Shown: positions 28,357 through 36,642, counted from the stretch's first letter. The stretch is DNA of 64,000 bases from Microtetraspora niveoalba (GCF_001570405.1 NZ_BBYM01000019.1:126323-190322), one strand, 5' to 3'. The notes: generated by a model from the sequence alone, not told the origin. Numbers and translations: made by a program.

Positions 28357-28382
28357 CGGATAAGAAGAAGCCCGCGCAGCAC
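28338..28382 (-). CDS. leuL: Leucine leader peptide MLRGLLLIRRGEGL
   Basis: A 14-codon frame, GTG CTG CGC GGG CTT CTT CTT ATC, then CGC CGC GGC GAG GGC CTG TAA, encodes MLRGLLLIRRGEGL. Five of the 14 residues are Leu, with three consecutive CTT codons followed by Ile, and CTT is rare in this G/C-ending genome. There is no Shine-Dalgarno sequence, but TAATCT (28390-28395 on the complement) lies 7 nt upstream, so the RNA probably starts at the GTG. Its end overlaps the 5' arm of the hairpin before leuA. Low charged tRNA-Leu should stall ribosomes here. Leu leader peptides before leuA are known in actinobacteria; this instance is inferred from the sequence. Confidence 0.82.
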
Positions 28383-28471
28383 GCCTTGCAGATTAGCAGA
28401 CGGCGTCGACCGCTCCGGACCGCCCGGGGCGGGGACACATATCCGGTTCGCCGGTGGAAAGGGGGTCGGGC

Positions 28472-28717
28472 ATGAAGGACGACGAGATCCTCGGCCGCAT
28501 CGGCGAGCTCATCGACGAGGAGCACATCCTGCGCGGGAGGCTGGCGGCGGGCGAGCTCACCACCGACGAGGAACACGAGCGGATCAGGACGCTGGAGCAG
28601 TCCCTCGACCAGTGCTGGGACCTGCTCAGACGGCGCCGGGCCAGCAGGGACGCCGGAGAGGACCCCGACTTCGCCGCGCCGCGGCCGGTGAACGAGATCG
28701 AGGACTACGAGCAGTGA
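28472..28717 (+). CDS. DUF2630 family protein
   Basis: An 81-residue acidic, helical protein: DDEILGRIGELIDEEHILRG, a second helix with EEHERIRTLEQSLDQCWDLLRRRRA and a C-terminal RDAGEDPDFAAPRPVNEIEDYEQ. This matches DUF2630, a conserved actinobacterial family with no known function. ATG 28472 has a purine-rich GGAAAGGGGG upstream; an in-frame ATG six codons earlier is disfavoured. It is divergent from leuA and lies 144 nt before the GNAT gene. Confidence 0.85.
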   Translation: MKDDEILGRIGELIDEEHILRGRLAAGELTTDEEHERIRTLEQSLDQCWDLLRRRRASRDAGEDPDFAAPRPVNEIEDYEQ

Positions 28718-28860
28718 TCCGCCGCCGCGCAGCCCGTACGCGGCGCGCGGCGGCCGGAGCGAGCGGGGCGGCCGGAGCCGGCGGGGCGGCCGGGAGCGCG
28801 GAGGACGGCGGCCCGGATAATCGCTCGCGCCCCGATCGGGGGTGGGGTTTCCTGGTGGAC

Positions 28861-29844
28861 ATGGACTTCGAGCGCCTCCGCCTCTCCGAGCCCGGCGACC
28901 GGCTCACCGGTCTGTACGCGATCCACCAGGCACTGGACGAGCGGGGCGCCCCGACCTCGCTGCGGCACTTCTCGGCCTCGCTGGAGAGCGGCTGGTCGGG
29001 CGAGCGCGGGGAGAGCTGGGTCGTCAGGGTGGACGGCGAGATCGCCGGCGGCTGCACGCTGCACTACCCGGACGAGGACAACACCCACCTGGCGAAGCTG
29101 ATCACGCTGGGCGTCCACCCCGACCGGCGACGCCGGGGGCTGGGCGGGGCGCTGCTCGACCACGCGATCGGCCGCGCCCGCGGCGAGGGCCGCAGCCTGC
29201 TCATCTGCGAGACCCCGACCGACGGCCCGGGCGCCGCCTTCGCCCGGGCCCGGGGGTTCGCCCCGGCCACCGCGGAGGCGCGCCGGGTCCTCGACCTGCG
29301 CACGGTGGACTGGGCGTCCTTCGAGCTCATGCGGGCGGACGCGGCGCGGCACGCCCGGGGATACACCCTCCAGCGGTGGGCCGGGCCGGCCGACGAGGAA
29401 CTGCTCGACGACCTGGCCCTGCTGACCACGTCCATGAACGACGAGCCGCTCGGCGATCTGGAGATGCGGGCCCACCGCTGGACCGCCGAACGGATCCGGG
29501 CCTCCGACCTGGCCGTGGCGAACGCCGGGCTCACGGTCTACACGATGATCGCCCGGCACGCCGCGAGCGGCGAGCCGGCCGGTTTCACCCGGATCCTGGT
29601 GGACGCGGAGGACGCGCGCGGCTGGGCGCGACAGGTCGACACCGGGGTGCTGCGGGCGCACCGCGGCCACCGGCTCGGGACGGTGCTCAAGCTGGCGAAC
29701 GCCGCCTGGCTGCACGCCTGCGAGCCGGACATCGAACGCGTCATCACCTGGAACGCCGACTACAACGCGTACATGCTGCGGATCAACGAGCTGATGGGGT
29801 TCCGGCTGCTGGACCAGTGGAACGCATGGCAGCTCCGCATCTGA
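28861..29844 (+). CDS. Tandem-GNAT acetyltransferase
   Basis: This 327-residue protein has two GNAT folds. The first, about residues 5-150, carries the acetyl-CoA loop LITLGVHPDRRRRGLGGALLDHAI (near 77-100). The second, about 160-327, carries QVDTGVLRAHRGHRLGTVLKLAN (near 258-280) and ends with NADYNAYMLRINELMGFR. Both loops retain the R/Q-x-x-G-x-G/A pattern, so both could bind acetyl-CoA. The acceptor is unknown. A -10-like GATAAT lies at 28816-28821. ATG 28861 is used; GTG 28855 is possible. It is followed 40 nt later by the first kinase-GH6 gene. Confidence 0.85.
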   Translation: MDFERLRLSEPGDRLTGLYAIHQALDERGAPTSLRHFSASLESGWSGERGESWVVRVDGEIAGGCTLHYPDEDNTHLAKLITLGVHPDRRRRGLGGALLDHAIGRARGEGRSLLICETPTDGPGAAFARARGFAPATAEARRVLDLRTVDWASFELMRADAARHARGYTLQRWAGPADEELLDDLALLTTSMNDEPLGDLEMRAHRWTAERIRASDLAVANAGLTVYTMIARHAASGEPAGFTRILVDAEDARGWARQVDTGVLRAHRGHRLGTVLKLANAAWLHACEPDIERVITWNADYNAYMLRINELMGFRLLDQWNAWQLRI

Positions 29845-29872
29845 TCCGGTGGATGCTCCCGGTGCCGCTGGT

Positions 29873-29884
29873 TATGATCCCGCA
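29873..29884 (+). promoter_or_regulatory. -10 box of the kinase-GH6 operon
   Basis: TATGAT (29873-29878) lies 6 nt before GTG 29885, which has no Shine-Dalgarno sequence. This fits a leaderless transcript for the first receptor-kinase gene. The -35 region (near 29850) is weak. Confidence 0.6.
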
Positions 29885-32122
29885 GTGGTGTCAAACGGTG
29901 GAAACCACGATGAATCCCCGATAGGTGACGACCTGCGCGAGGGGGATCCACGTCAGGTCGGGCCCTTCGCGCTCCTGCGCAGGCTGGGGCAGGGCGGCAT
30001 GGGCGCGGTCTACCTCGGCCGCGCCCCCGACGGACGACAGGTCGCCGTCAAACTCATCCACCCGCAATGGGCCGCGGACCCCGGATTCCGCCGCCGGTTC
30101 ACCCGCGAGATCACCGCGGCCCAGCGCGTCGCCCGCTTCTGCACCGCCCCCGTCCTCGCCGCCGACGTCGAGGGCGACACCGCCTACCTCGTCACCGAGT
30201 ACGTCCCCGGCCCCACACTCCAGAACGCCGTACGCGCGGGAGGGCCCCTCAGCGGATCCCATCTCGAAAGCGTGGCCGTAAGCGTCGCGGTCGCGTTGCA
30301 GGCCATCCACGCGGCCGGGATCGTCCACCGTGATCTCAAACCGGCCAACGTCATCCTGTCGCCGCTCGGGCCCAAGGTCATCGACTTCGGCATCGCCCAG
30401 CTCGCCGAACCCGGAGCCCACACCAGCGCCGCCATCGTCGGCACCCCCGCCTACATGCCACCCGAACAGGCCAGAGGCGAACGCGTCACCCCCGCCTCCG
30501 ACATCTTCGCCTGGGGAGCACTCGTCGCCTACGCCGCCTCAGGCCACGCCCCCTTCGGCGACGGAACCCCACCCAGCGTCATCTACCGGATCGTCCACCA
30601 CGAACCCGACCTCACCGCACTCGAACCCCACCTGCGCACCATCGTCGCCCACACGCTCGCCAAAGAACCCACCCACCGCCCCACCGCGCAACAACTCCTC
30701 GACACCCTCACCAAGGGAGCCCACCCCGTTACGGCGGGGATGCCGGACACCGGCAGAGCCGGGCGTACGGGCGACCTCGACGGCACCGGCGCGACCGCCG
30801 AGACCGGCGGTACGGCGGGCACGGTCGTCGCGCGGCGCAGGACCGGGCTCCTCGCCGGGGCGGCGGCCGCCACCCTGGCGCTCGTGACGGCGGGGGTCGT
30901 CGTCGCCCTGCGGATCGGCGCGACCGGCGGAGACGACGGATCGCACGGGCGGACGGCCGCCTCCCCGGCGGCGTCCGCGTCGTCCGCGGCGGCCACCTCG
31001 GGCGCCTCACCCGGCGCCGCGCAGGACGGAACGAACGACGGGGCGAAGGACGGCTCCGGAGGCGGCGCGAAGAACGGCAACCCGCTGACCGGCTCCGCCG
31101 TACGGTTCTATGTCAGCCCGGACGGCGCGGCGGCCCGCCAGGCGTCCACCTGGCAGGCGGCCGGACGGGACGGCGACGCCGCCCTCATGCGGGCGGTGGC
31201 CCGGGTCCCGCAGGCGGTCTGGCTGGAGGCGCGCATGTCGGACGCCGACGCCGCGCGGATCGTGAACGCGACGCTCGACGTCGCCGGGAAGCAAGGATCG
31301 GTCCCCGTGTTCGTCACGGACCGCATCCCGCTGCGCGACTGCTACCCCAACGGCGCGCCCGACTCGCGGGCGTACTCCTCGTGGATCGACGCGATCGCCA
31401 CCGCGATCGGCGACCGCCCGGCGGTGGTCGTCCTGGAGCCGAACAGCCTGAGCAAGGTCCCGGGCACCCAGGGTTGCGCGCTCGGGGGACGCGGCGGCGA
31501 GCAGGCCCGTTACGACCAGCTCTCCGGCGCGGTCGGGCGGCTCGGCGCGCTCCCGCGGACCGCCGTCTACCTCGACGGCGGGCAGCGGTACTGGCCGTCG
31601 ATCGAGAACGCCGCGAACCGCCTGATCAAGGCGGGGCTGGACCGGGCCGACGGATTCTTCCTCAACGCCTCCGGCTTCCAGCCGACCGAGACCATCGAGG
31701 CGTACGGCGTCAAGCTGGCCAAGTGCGTCCATCTCACGAAGACGCGCGGCCCGAGCCGCTGCCTCGACGCCGAGGTCGACGTGGTCCCCGACGAAACGCC
31801 GGGGCTGCCCCACTTCGTCGTCGACACCGGACGGAACGGCAAGGGCGAGTGGCGTCCGCCCGACGGGAAGTACAAGAAGGCCCAGGAGTGGTGCAACCCT
31901 CCCGGACGGGGGCTCGGCCCGCGCCCCACGACGGACACCGCGAGCGGCCTCACCGACGCCTACCTGTGGCTACGCGACCCCACCAAGTCGAACGGCACCT
32001 GCACGCGCGGCACCTCGGGGCCGGAGGACCCCGCCTACCGGGTGGTCGCCCCGCCCGGCGGCGAGTTCTGGCCGGACCTCGCCCTCCAGCGGGCCAAGAA
32101 CGCCGTCCCGCCCCTTTCGTGA
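29885..32122 (+). CDS. Transmembrane Ser/Thr protein kinase fused to a degenerate GH6 cellulase domain (copy A)
   Basis: This 745-residue protein has three parts. Residues about 28-280 are a Hanks-type kinase with GQGGMGAVYLGR, VAVK, IVHRDLKPANVI, DFGIAQ and GTPAYMPPEQ all intact. Residues about 320-345 form one membrane helix after RRR, followed by an Ala/Ser/Gly linker. Residues about 399-745 are glycoside hydrolase family 6: RDC (Asp485), YLDGG (Asp564), HFVVDTGRNGKG, EWCNPPGRGLG and DAYLWLRDP. The catalytic acid Asp of the family VVLEPD motif is Asn520 here, and the later WCD position is Asn671, so hydrolysis is doubtful. By topology the kinase is inside and the GH6 domain outside, suggesting a glucan-sensing receptor. 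A near-duplicate follows 22 nt downstream. GTG 29849 is an alternative start. Confidence 0.9.
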   Translation: MVSNGGNHDESPIGDDLREGDPRQVGPFALLRRLGQGGMGAVYLGRAPDGRQVAVKLIHPQWAADPGFRRRFTREITAAQRVARFCTAPVLAADVEGDTAYLVTEYVPGPTLQNAVRAGGPLSGSHLESVAVSVAVALQAIHAAGIVHRDLKPANVILSPLGPKVIDFGIAQLAEPGAHTSAAIVGTPAYMPPEQARGERVTPASDIFAWGALVAYAASGHAPFGDGTPPSVIYRIVHHEPDLTALEPHLRTIVAHTLAKEPTHRPTAQQLLDTLTKGAHPVTAGMPDTGRAGRTGDLDGTGATAETGGTAGTVVARRRTGLLAGAAAATLALVTAGVVVALRIGATGGDDGSHGRTAASPAASASSAAATSGASPGAAQDGTNDGAKDGSGGGAKNGNPLTGSAVRFYVSPDGAAARQASTWQAAGRDGDAALMRAVARVPQAVWLEARMSDADAARIVNATLDVAGKQGSVPVFVTDRIPLRDCYPNGAPDSRAYSSWIDAIATAIGDRPAVVVLEPNSLSKVPGTQGCALGGRGGEQARYDQLSGAVGRLGALPRTAVYLDGGQRYWPSIENAANRLIKAGLDRADGFFLNASGFQPTETIEAYGVKLAKCVHLTKTRGPSRCLDAEVDVVPDETPGLPHFVVDTGRNGKGEWRPPDGKYKKAQEWCNPPGRGLGPRPTTDTASGLTDAYLWLRDPTKSNGTCTRGTSGPEDPAYRVVAPPGGEFWPDLALQRAKNAVPPLS
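29972..30717 (+). repeat. Kinase-coding segment duplicated at 32220-32965 (copy A)
   Basis: Aligned with copy B at a constant offset of 2,248 bp and no indels. About 29972-30236 and 30347-30717 differ at only a handful of bases, whereas about 30237-30346 differ at many synonymous and non-synonymous sites. The pattern suggests recent duplication or gene conversion in patches. Confidence 0.85.
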
Positions 32123-32144
32123 GGACACCCCGACGAGCCGACAG

Positions 32145-34325
32145 ATGGGAACCATGACGAGCGACGACGCGGGCGAGCCGCTGCGCGACGGCGATCCCCG
32201 GGAGGCGGGCGGGTACACGCTCCTGCGCAGGCTGGGGCAGGGCGGCATGGGCGCGGTCTACCTCGGCCGCGCCCCCGACGGACGACAGGTCGCCGTCAAA
32301 CTCATCCACCCGCAGTGGGCCGCCGACCCCGGATTCCGCCGCCGGTTCACCCGCGAGATCACCGCCGCCCAGCGCGTCGCCCGCTTCTGCACCGCCCCCG
32401 TCCTCGCCGCCGACGTCGAGGGCGACACCGCCTACCTCGTCACCGAGTACGTCCCCGGCCCCACCCTCCAGCAGGCCGTACGCGCCGGGGGACCGCTGAC
32501 CGGGGCCAGCCTGGAGGCGGTCGCGGTCAACGTGGCGGTGGCACTGCGGGCGATCCACGACGCGGGCGTGGTGCATCGGGACCTGAAGCCCGCCAACGTC
32601 ATCCTGTCGCCGGTCGGGCCCAAGGTCATCGACTTCGGCATCGCCCAGCTCGCCGAACCCGGAGCCCACACCAGCGCCGCCATCGTCGGCACCCCCGCCT
32701 ACATGCCCCCCGAACAGGCCAGAGGCGAACGCGTCACCCCCGCCTCCGACATCTTCGCCTGGGGAGCACTCGTCGCCTACGCCGCCTCAGGCCACCCCCC
32801 CTTCGGCGACGGAACCCCACCCAGCGTCATCTACCGGATCGTCCACCACGAACCCGACCTCACCGCACTCGAACCCCACCTGCGCACCATCGTCGCCCAC
32901 ACCCTCGCCAAAGAACCCACCCACCGCCCCACCGCGCGACAACTCCTCGACACCCTCACCAGGGGAACTCACTCCGGCTCCCTCCCGGGCGGCCCGGATG
33001 TCCGTACGGGCGAGGAGACGGGCGCGGGCGGCGCCGAGGGCGGAACGGCGCTCAGCCGCCGGCGCCGCGGAAGCGTGGTCGCGGGGACGGTCGTCGCCGC
33101 GCTCGTCACGGCGGGCGTGGTCATCGCCACGCGGGCGCCGGGGGCGCACGACGGGCAGGACGATACGGCGCGGTCCACCGCAGCGCCATCCACAACGGGG
33201 CCATCCACCACCGGGCGGACCGCGCCTGCGGGGGATCCGTCGCCGGGCTCGGGAACGGGGCCGAAACCGGGCGGGCATCCGCTGTCCGGAACCGGCGTCC
33301 GGTTCTACGCGAGCCCCGACGGCGACGCCGCCCGCCAGGCGTCCATCTGGAAGGCCGCCGGACGGGACCACGACGCCGCCCTCATGCGGGCGCTCGCGCG
33401 GGTCCCGCAGGCGGTCTGGCTGGACCGTCTCACCCCGGCCGAAGCCGCCGCCTCCGTCAGCTCGATCATGGGCACGGCGTCGCGGCAGGGCGCGGTGCCG
33501 GTCCTGGTCACCGACCGCATCCCGCTGCGCATCTGCGGCGGCGGCGAGGACAGCGGCGCGGCGAGCTCGGCCGACTACCTCGCCTGGATCGACGCGATCG
33601 CCGCCGCGATCGGCGACCACCCGGCCGTGGTCGTCCTGGAACCCAACAGCCTCACCGTGCCGCCCGGGTCGCGGGGATGCGCCCGGGAAGGCGCCGAGCA
33701 GACGGAGGCCAGGTTCCGCGACCTGGCCGCGGCCGCCGACCGCCTCGGGAAGCTGCCGCGCACGGCCGTCTATCTCGACGGCGGCGTGGAGGGCTGGCCC
33801 GACCTCCGCACCACCGCCGCGCGGCTGATCAGGGCGGGCGTCGGCAGGACCGCGGGCTTCTACCTCAACGTGTACGACCACCAGCGCACGGAGCGTCTCG
33901 TCGCGTACGGGACGAGGCTCTCCCGATGCGTCCGCGTCATCACGTCGAACGCGAACGGGACCTGCGCCGACGCCGAGCTCGACGCGGTCCCCGCGGACGG
34001 CCCCGGGCTCACCCACTTCGTGATCGACACGGCCAGGAACGGCAGGGGTGTGTGGCGGCCGCCGGCCGGTGAGTACGCGGAGCCGCAGGAGTGGTGCAAC
34101 CCTCCGGGGCGCGGCGTGGGGGTCCGCCCCACCACCGGCACCGCGAGCGAACTGGCCGACGCCTACCTGTGGATCCGCCCGCCCGGCGTCTCCAGCGGTG
34201 TCTGCGCCCGTGGCGGCCGCGGCCCCGAGGACCCGTTGTACGGGACCGTCGCCCCGCGCTTCGGCGCGTGGTGGGCCCGGATGGCCCTCGAACGCGCGAA
34301 GAACGCCGTCCCGCCCCTGTCGTGA
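32145..34325 (+). CDS. Transmembrane Ser/Thr protein kinase fused to a degenerate GH6 cellulase domain (copy B)
   Basis: This 726-residue paralogue of the preceding gene has the same order: kinase (about 25-275, all catalytic motifs intact), one membrane helix (about 308-330), a Thr/Pro/Gly-rich linker, and a GH6 domain (about 380-726) with TAVYLDGG (Asp545), HFVIDTARNGRG, EWCNPPGRGVG and DAYLWIRPPG. It is more eroded than copy A: the RDC Asp is Ile463 (RIC) and the catalytic acid is Asn501 (EPN). The kinase half is nearly identical in DNA to copy A while the linker and GH6 halves have diverged, so the two may sense different ligands yet signal alike. ATG 32145 or 32154 starts it; the 22-nt gap suggests one operon. 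Confidence 0.9.
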   Translation: MGTMTSDDAGEPLRDGDPREAGGYTLLRRLGQGGMGAVYLGRAPDGRQVAVKLIHPQWAADPGFRRRFTREITAAQRVARFCTAPVLAADVEGDTAYLVTEYVPGPTLQQAVRAGGPLTGASLEAVAVNVAVALRAIHDAGVVHRDLKPANVILSPVGPKVIDFGIAQLAEPGAHTSAAIVGTPAYMPPEQARGERVTPASDIFAWGALVAYAASGHPPFGDGTPPSVIYRIVHHEPDLTALEPHLRTIVAHTLAKEPTHRPTARQLLDTLTRGTHSGSLPGGPDVRTGEETGAGGAEGGTALSRRRRGSVVAGTVVAALVTAGVVIATRAPGAHDGQDDTARSTAAPSTTGPSTTGRTAPAGDPSPGSGTGPKPGGHPLSGTGVRFYASPDGDAARQASIWKAAGRDHDAALMRALARVPQAVWLDRLTPAEAAASVSSIMGTASRQGAVPVLVTDRIPLRICGGGEDSGAASSADYLAWIDAIAAAIGDHPAVVVLEPNSLTVPPGSRGCAREGAEQTEARFRDLAAAADRLGKLPRTAVYLDGGVEGWPDLRTTAARLIRAGVGRTAGFYLNVYDHQRTERLVAYGTRLSRCVRVITSNANGTCADAELDAVPADGPGLTHFVIDTARNGRGVWRPPAGEYAEPQEWCNPPGRGVGVRPTTGTASELADAYLWIRPPGVSSGVCARGGRGPEDPLYGTVAPRFGAWWARMALERAKNAVPPLS
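32220..32965 (+). repeat. Kinase-coding segment duplicated at 29972-30717 (copy B)
   Basis: Second member of the duplicated pair. The blocks about 32220-32484 and 32595-32965 are almost base-identical to copy A. The second block uses codons such as AAA, GAA and AGA that are scarce in neighbouring genes, hinting at an origin outside this genome. Confidence 0.85.
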
Positions 34326-34340
34326 GGACAGGTGAACCCG

Positions 34341-34430
34341 ATGGGGGCGCTCGCCCGGGTCCGGCGGGCGGTCCCGGCCGGACCGTCTCACCCCGGCCGA
34401 CGCCGCCCTGTCGCCAGCTCGATCATGGGC
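34341..34430 (+). pseudogene. Decayed fragment of a GH6 domain
   Basis: These 90 bases align with 33384-33473 inside copy B at roughly 85% identity, with one inserted and one deleted base, from ATG-GGGCGCTCGC to AGCTCGATCATGGGC. The frame is broken between the indels and nothing else of the gene remains. It lies 15 nt after copy B and is probably the relic of a third copy or a misaligned duplication. Confidence 0.75.
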
Positions 34431-34540
34431 GCTGAGGGCGCGGGCCCGTCGCCCGCGCTGAGCGTGGGCCGTAGGCGCCGGACACGGTTCTGTCACTCGC
34501 GGCTGCTAAGAATCTTGACATCACTCCCGACGACCAAGGG

Positions 34541-36106
34541 ATGGCCTCCGTGTCCCTCTCGCCCGTCGCGCTGGCCGTGCGCGCGCTCATGACCGACCCG
34601 GCCGCGGACGCCCCGCTCCACTGGCCGGACACGTCCCAGTTGACCGCGTCCGACGTGGGCACGCTCCTGCCGTACGCGTACCGGACGGTCAGGAGCGGCG
34701 GCCCGGCGATGTCGGCGAGGTTCCTGGTGGAGGACGCCGTCAGGAAAGGCCGGGCGTCGTTCACGCCGGAGGCGTGCGCCGACCTGTTCCAGGCCCTGGT
34801 GGACGGGCTGGAGGCGCGGCGATGGTCCGACCTGCCGCTGGCCGTGGCGTCGCTGCCGCGCTGTCCCGACGGCCCGCCGCTCGCCGACCTCGCCGGCCCC
34901 GCGCACACGCTGGTGCGCTTCCACCTGAGCGCGCGCCGCGTCGAGGACAGGTACGCGCTGCTGACCGTCGCCGGGCTCGCCGGGCTGGACGACGAGGTGG
35001 CCGAGCTGCTCAAGGACGGTCTCGGGCCGATCGCCACGGGAGAGGTCGATCTGATGCTCGGCTGGACGCCGGAGCGTCGGGCCCTGCTGGCGGAGGTCGT
35101 CCGGGAGAGGTCCTACGGCTGCCCTCCCCAGTTGCCCGACGTATGGGAGCGGCTGGCCGCGATCCCGGAGTACGTCGCCTTCGCCCGTTCCGCGCTGGAC
35201 GCCGCCGAGGCGCGGCTCGCCGCGATCCACGCGGGCGAGATCCCCTACCGCGCCGACCGCGCCTTCGACGACGGGGAGAAGGCCGTGCTCGGCCGGGCCG
35301 TACGGCTGGCGCTGTGGCAGGACGAACCGTGGCTCCCCGACCTGCTCGACCGGCTGCTGCGCCGCGCGGTCGTCGCGCCCACCACGGCGAAGACGCTGCC
35401 CTCCCGGGGTCTGCTGTTCGAGATCGCCCGCGCGGCCGAGGAGCTCCCGACCCCGGAGGTGATCGACGCGCTGCGGGCCGCGGGGAGGATGACGCGGCAC
35501 GCGGGGGTGCCCAAGCAGCTAGACCGCATGCTCAAGCGGATCGAACACGCGCTGGCCGACCGGGTCGAGACGGCCTTCCGGATGCCGGACCTCGGGTTCG
35601 GGCCCGGCGGGCGGCTCCGCCTGCCCGTGGGCGGGCACGAGGCCGTGATCTGTGTCGACGACGACGACGTCGAGCTGACCTGGTGGCAGGGTGGGAAGCG
35701 GCTCAAGGGGGCGCCCGCGACGGTGCGGCGGGACCACGCGGACGAGGTCAAGCACGTGCGCGAGCTGACCGCGCGGACCCGCCGGCACGTCGCCACGCTG
35801 ATCCGCGCGCTGGAGACGGGCCGTACGGACGGCACCGCCCACCCCTACGCGGCCTGGCGCGAGCGGCTGGCGGACCATCCGATCGCCGGGACCGTCGTAC
35901 GGCGCCTGATCTGGGAGGTCGAGGTCTCCCCCGGACGGTGGATCACCACGCTGGGCGCCGCCGACGTCGCCGGGGCAGCGCCCGACGCCCCGGTGCGGCT
36001 GTGGCATCCGGCCCGCGCCTCCGCCGACGAGGTGCGCGCCTGGCGCGAACGGATCACCGATGAACGGATCAGACAGCCGTTCGAGCAGGCGTTCCACGAG
36101 GTCTGA
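34541..36106 (+). CDS. DUF4132 family protein, apparently C-terminally truncated
   Basis: This 521-residue protein is mostly helical with a late beta-rich part: GHEAVICVDDDDVELTWWQGGKRLKG (near 365), EVSPGRWITTLGAAD and PVRLWHPARASADEVRAWRERITDERIRQPFEQAFHEV at the very end. In DUF4132 proteins known to me the last stretch marks the start of the DUF4132 domain, which normally continues for a few hundred residues (REVY...). Here a stop follows at once. The gene may be a broken remnant or a shortened functional form. ATG 34541 is preceded by AAGGG; GTG 34550 is possible. The function of the family is unknown. Confidence 0.72.
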   Translation: MASVSLSPVALAVRALMTDPAADAPLHWPDTSQLTASDVGTLLPYAYRTVRSGGPAMSARFLVEDAVRKGRASFTPEACADLFQALVDGLEARRWSDLPLAVASLPRCPDGPPLADLAGPAHTLVRFHLSARRVEDRYALLTVAGLAGLDDEVAELLKDGLGPIATGEVDLMLGWTPERRALLAEVVRERSYGCPPQLPDVWERLAAIPEYVAFARSALDAAEARLAAIHAGEIPYRADRAFDDGEKAVLGRAVRLALWQDEPWLPDLLDRLLRRAVVAPTTAKTLPSRGLLFEIARAAEELPTPEVIDALRAAGRMTRHAGVPKQLDRMLKRIEHALADRVETAFRMPDLGFGPGGRLRLPVGGHEAVICVDDDDVELTWWQGGKRLKGAPATVRRDHADEVKHVRELTARTRRHVATLIRALETGRTDGTAHPYAAWRERLADHPIAGTVVRRLIWEVEVSPGRWITTLGAADVAGAAPDAPVRLWHPARASADEVRAWRERITDERIRQPFEQAFHEV

Positions 36107-36144
36107 CCGTTCACCTCGCCGCATCCGCGCCGTAGCCTGTGATC

Positions 36145-36642
36145 GTGGGCCACCTCACCCCGTCCTCGCAGGGGGTTCCCGCCGGGAGCGGCGGGGGCGC
36201 GCTCCTCTCCACGGCCGTGGTCGTCGCCGGCCTGGCGCTCGCCGTCACCGCCGTCCTCCCCTGGGCGGGGCTGACGGCGGAGTTCGGCCTGACGGGCACC
36301 GAGCTGACCCAGGCGATCCGCGGCATCGACAAGGGACCGGGCTGGTTCGTCCTCGGCGCCGGCCTCGCGGCGACGCTGCTGGGCGTTCTGGGGGTGACCC
36401 GGAGCCGGCTGTTCACCGGGTTCGCGATCCTGCCCGGCGCCGTCGCCGCGCTCGCGCTGGCCATGTTCCTGACCGACCCGCAGGACTGGGGCCGGCGGCT
36501 GAGCTTCCGCGTCCCCGGCCTGGTGGACGTGCATCCCACCGTCGAGTACGGCTGGTTCGCCGCCCTGATCGCCTCCATCGTGGTGGCGGCCCTGTCCGCC
36601 GCCACCCTCCTCCGCGCGCGTCCCGGACCCGGCCGCCGCTGA
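36145..36642 (+). CDS. Small four-helix membrane protein of unknown function
   Basis: A 165-residue protein with four predicted membrane segments: STAVVVAGLALAVTAVLPWA, GWFVLGAGLAATLLGVLGV, FTGFAILPGAVAALALAMFL and GWFAALIASIVVAALSAATL, with a longer outside loop (ELTQAIRGIDKGP). I do not recognise a characterised family. GTG 36145 is favoured over GTG 36139 because TAGCCT (36133-36138) lies 6 nt upstream, consistent with leaderless expression. It converges on era (45-nt gap). Confidence 0.72.
   Translation: MGHLTPSSQGVPAGSGGGALLSTAVVVAGLALAVTAVLPWAGLTAEFGLTGTELTQAIRGIDKGPGWFVLGAGLAATLLGVLGVTRSRLFTGFAILPGAVAALALAMFLTDPQDWGRRLSFRVPGLVDVHPTVEYGWFAALIASIVVAALSAATLLRARPGPGRR

Noticed and set aside
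29885-34325. The kinase-GH6 proteins as chance neighbours joined by a missed stop
   Set aside because: Both copies have the same uninterrupted frame through kinase, membrane helix, linker and GH6, so the fusion is real rather than a sequencing error.
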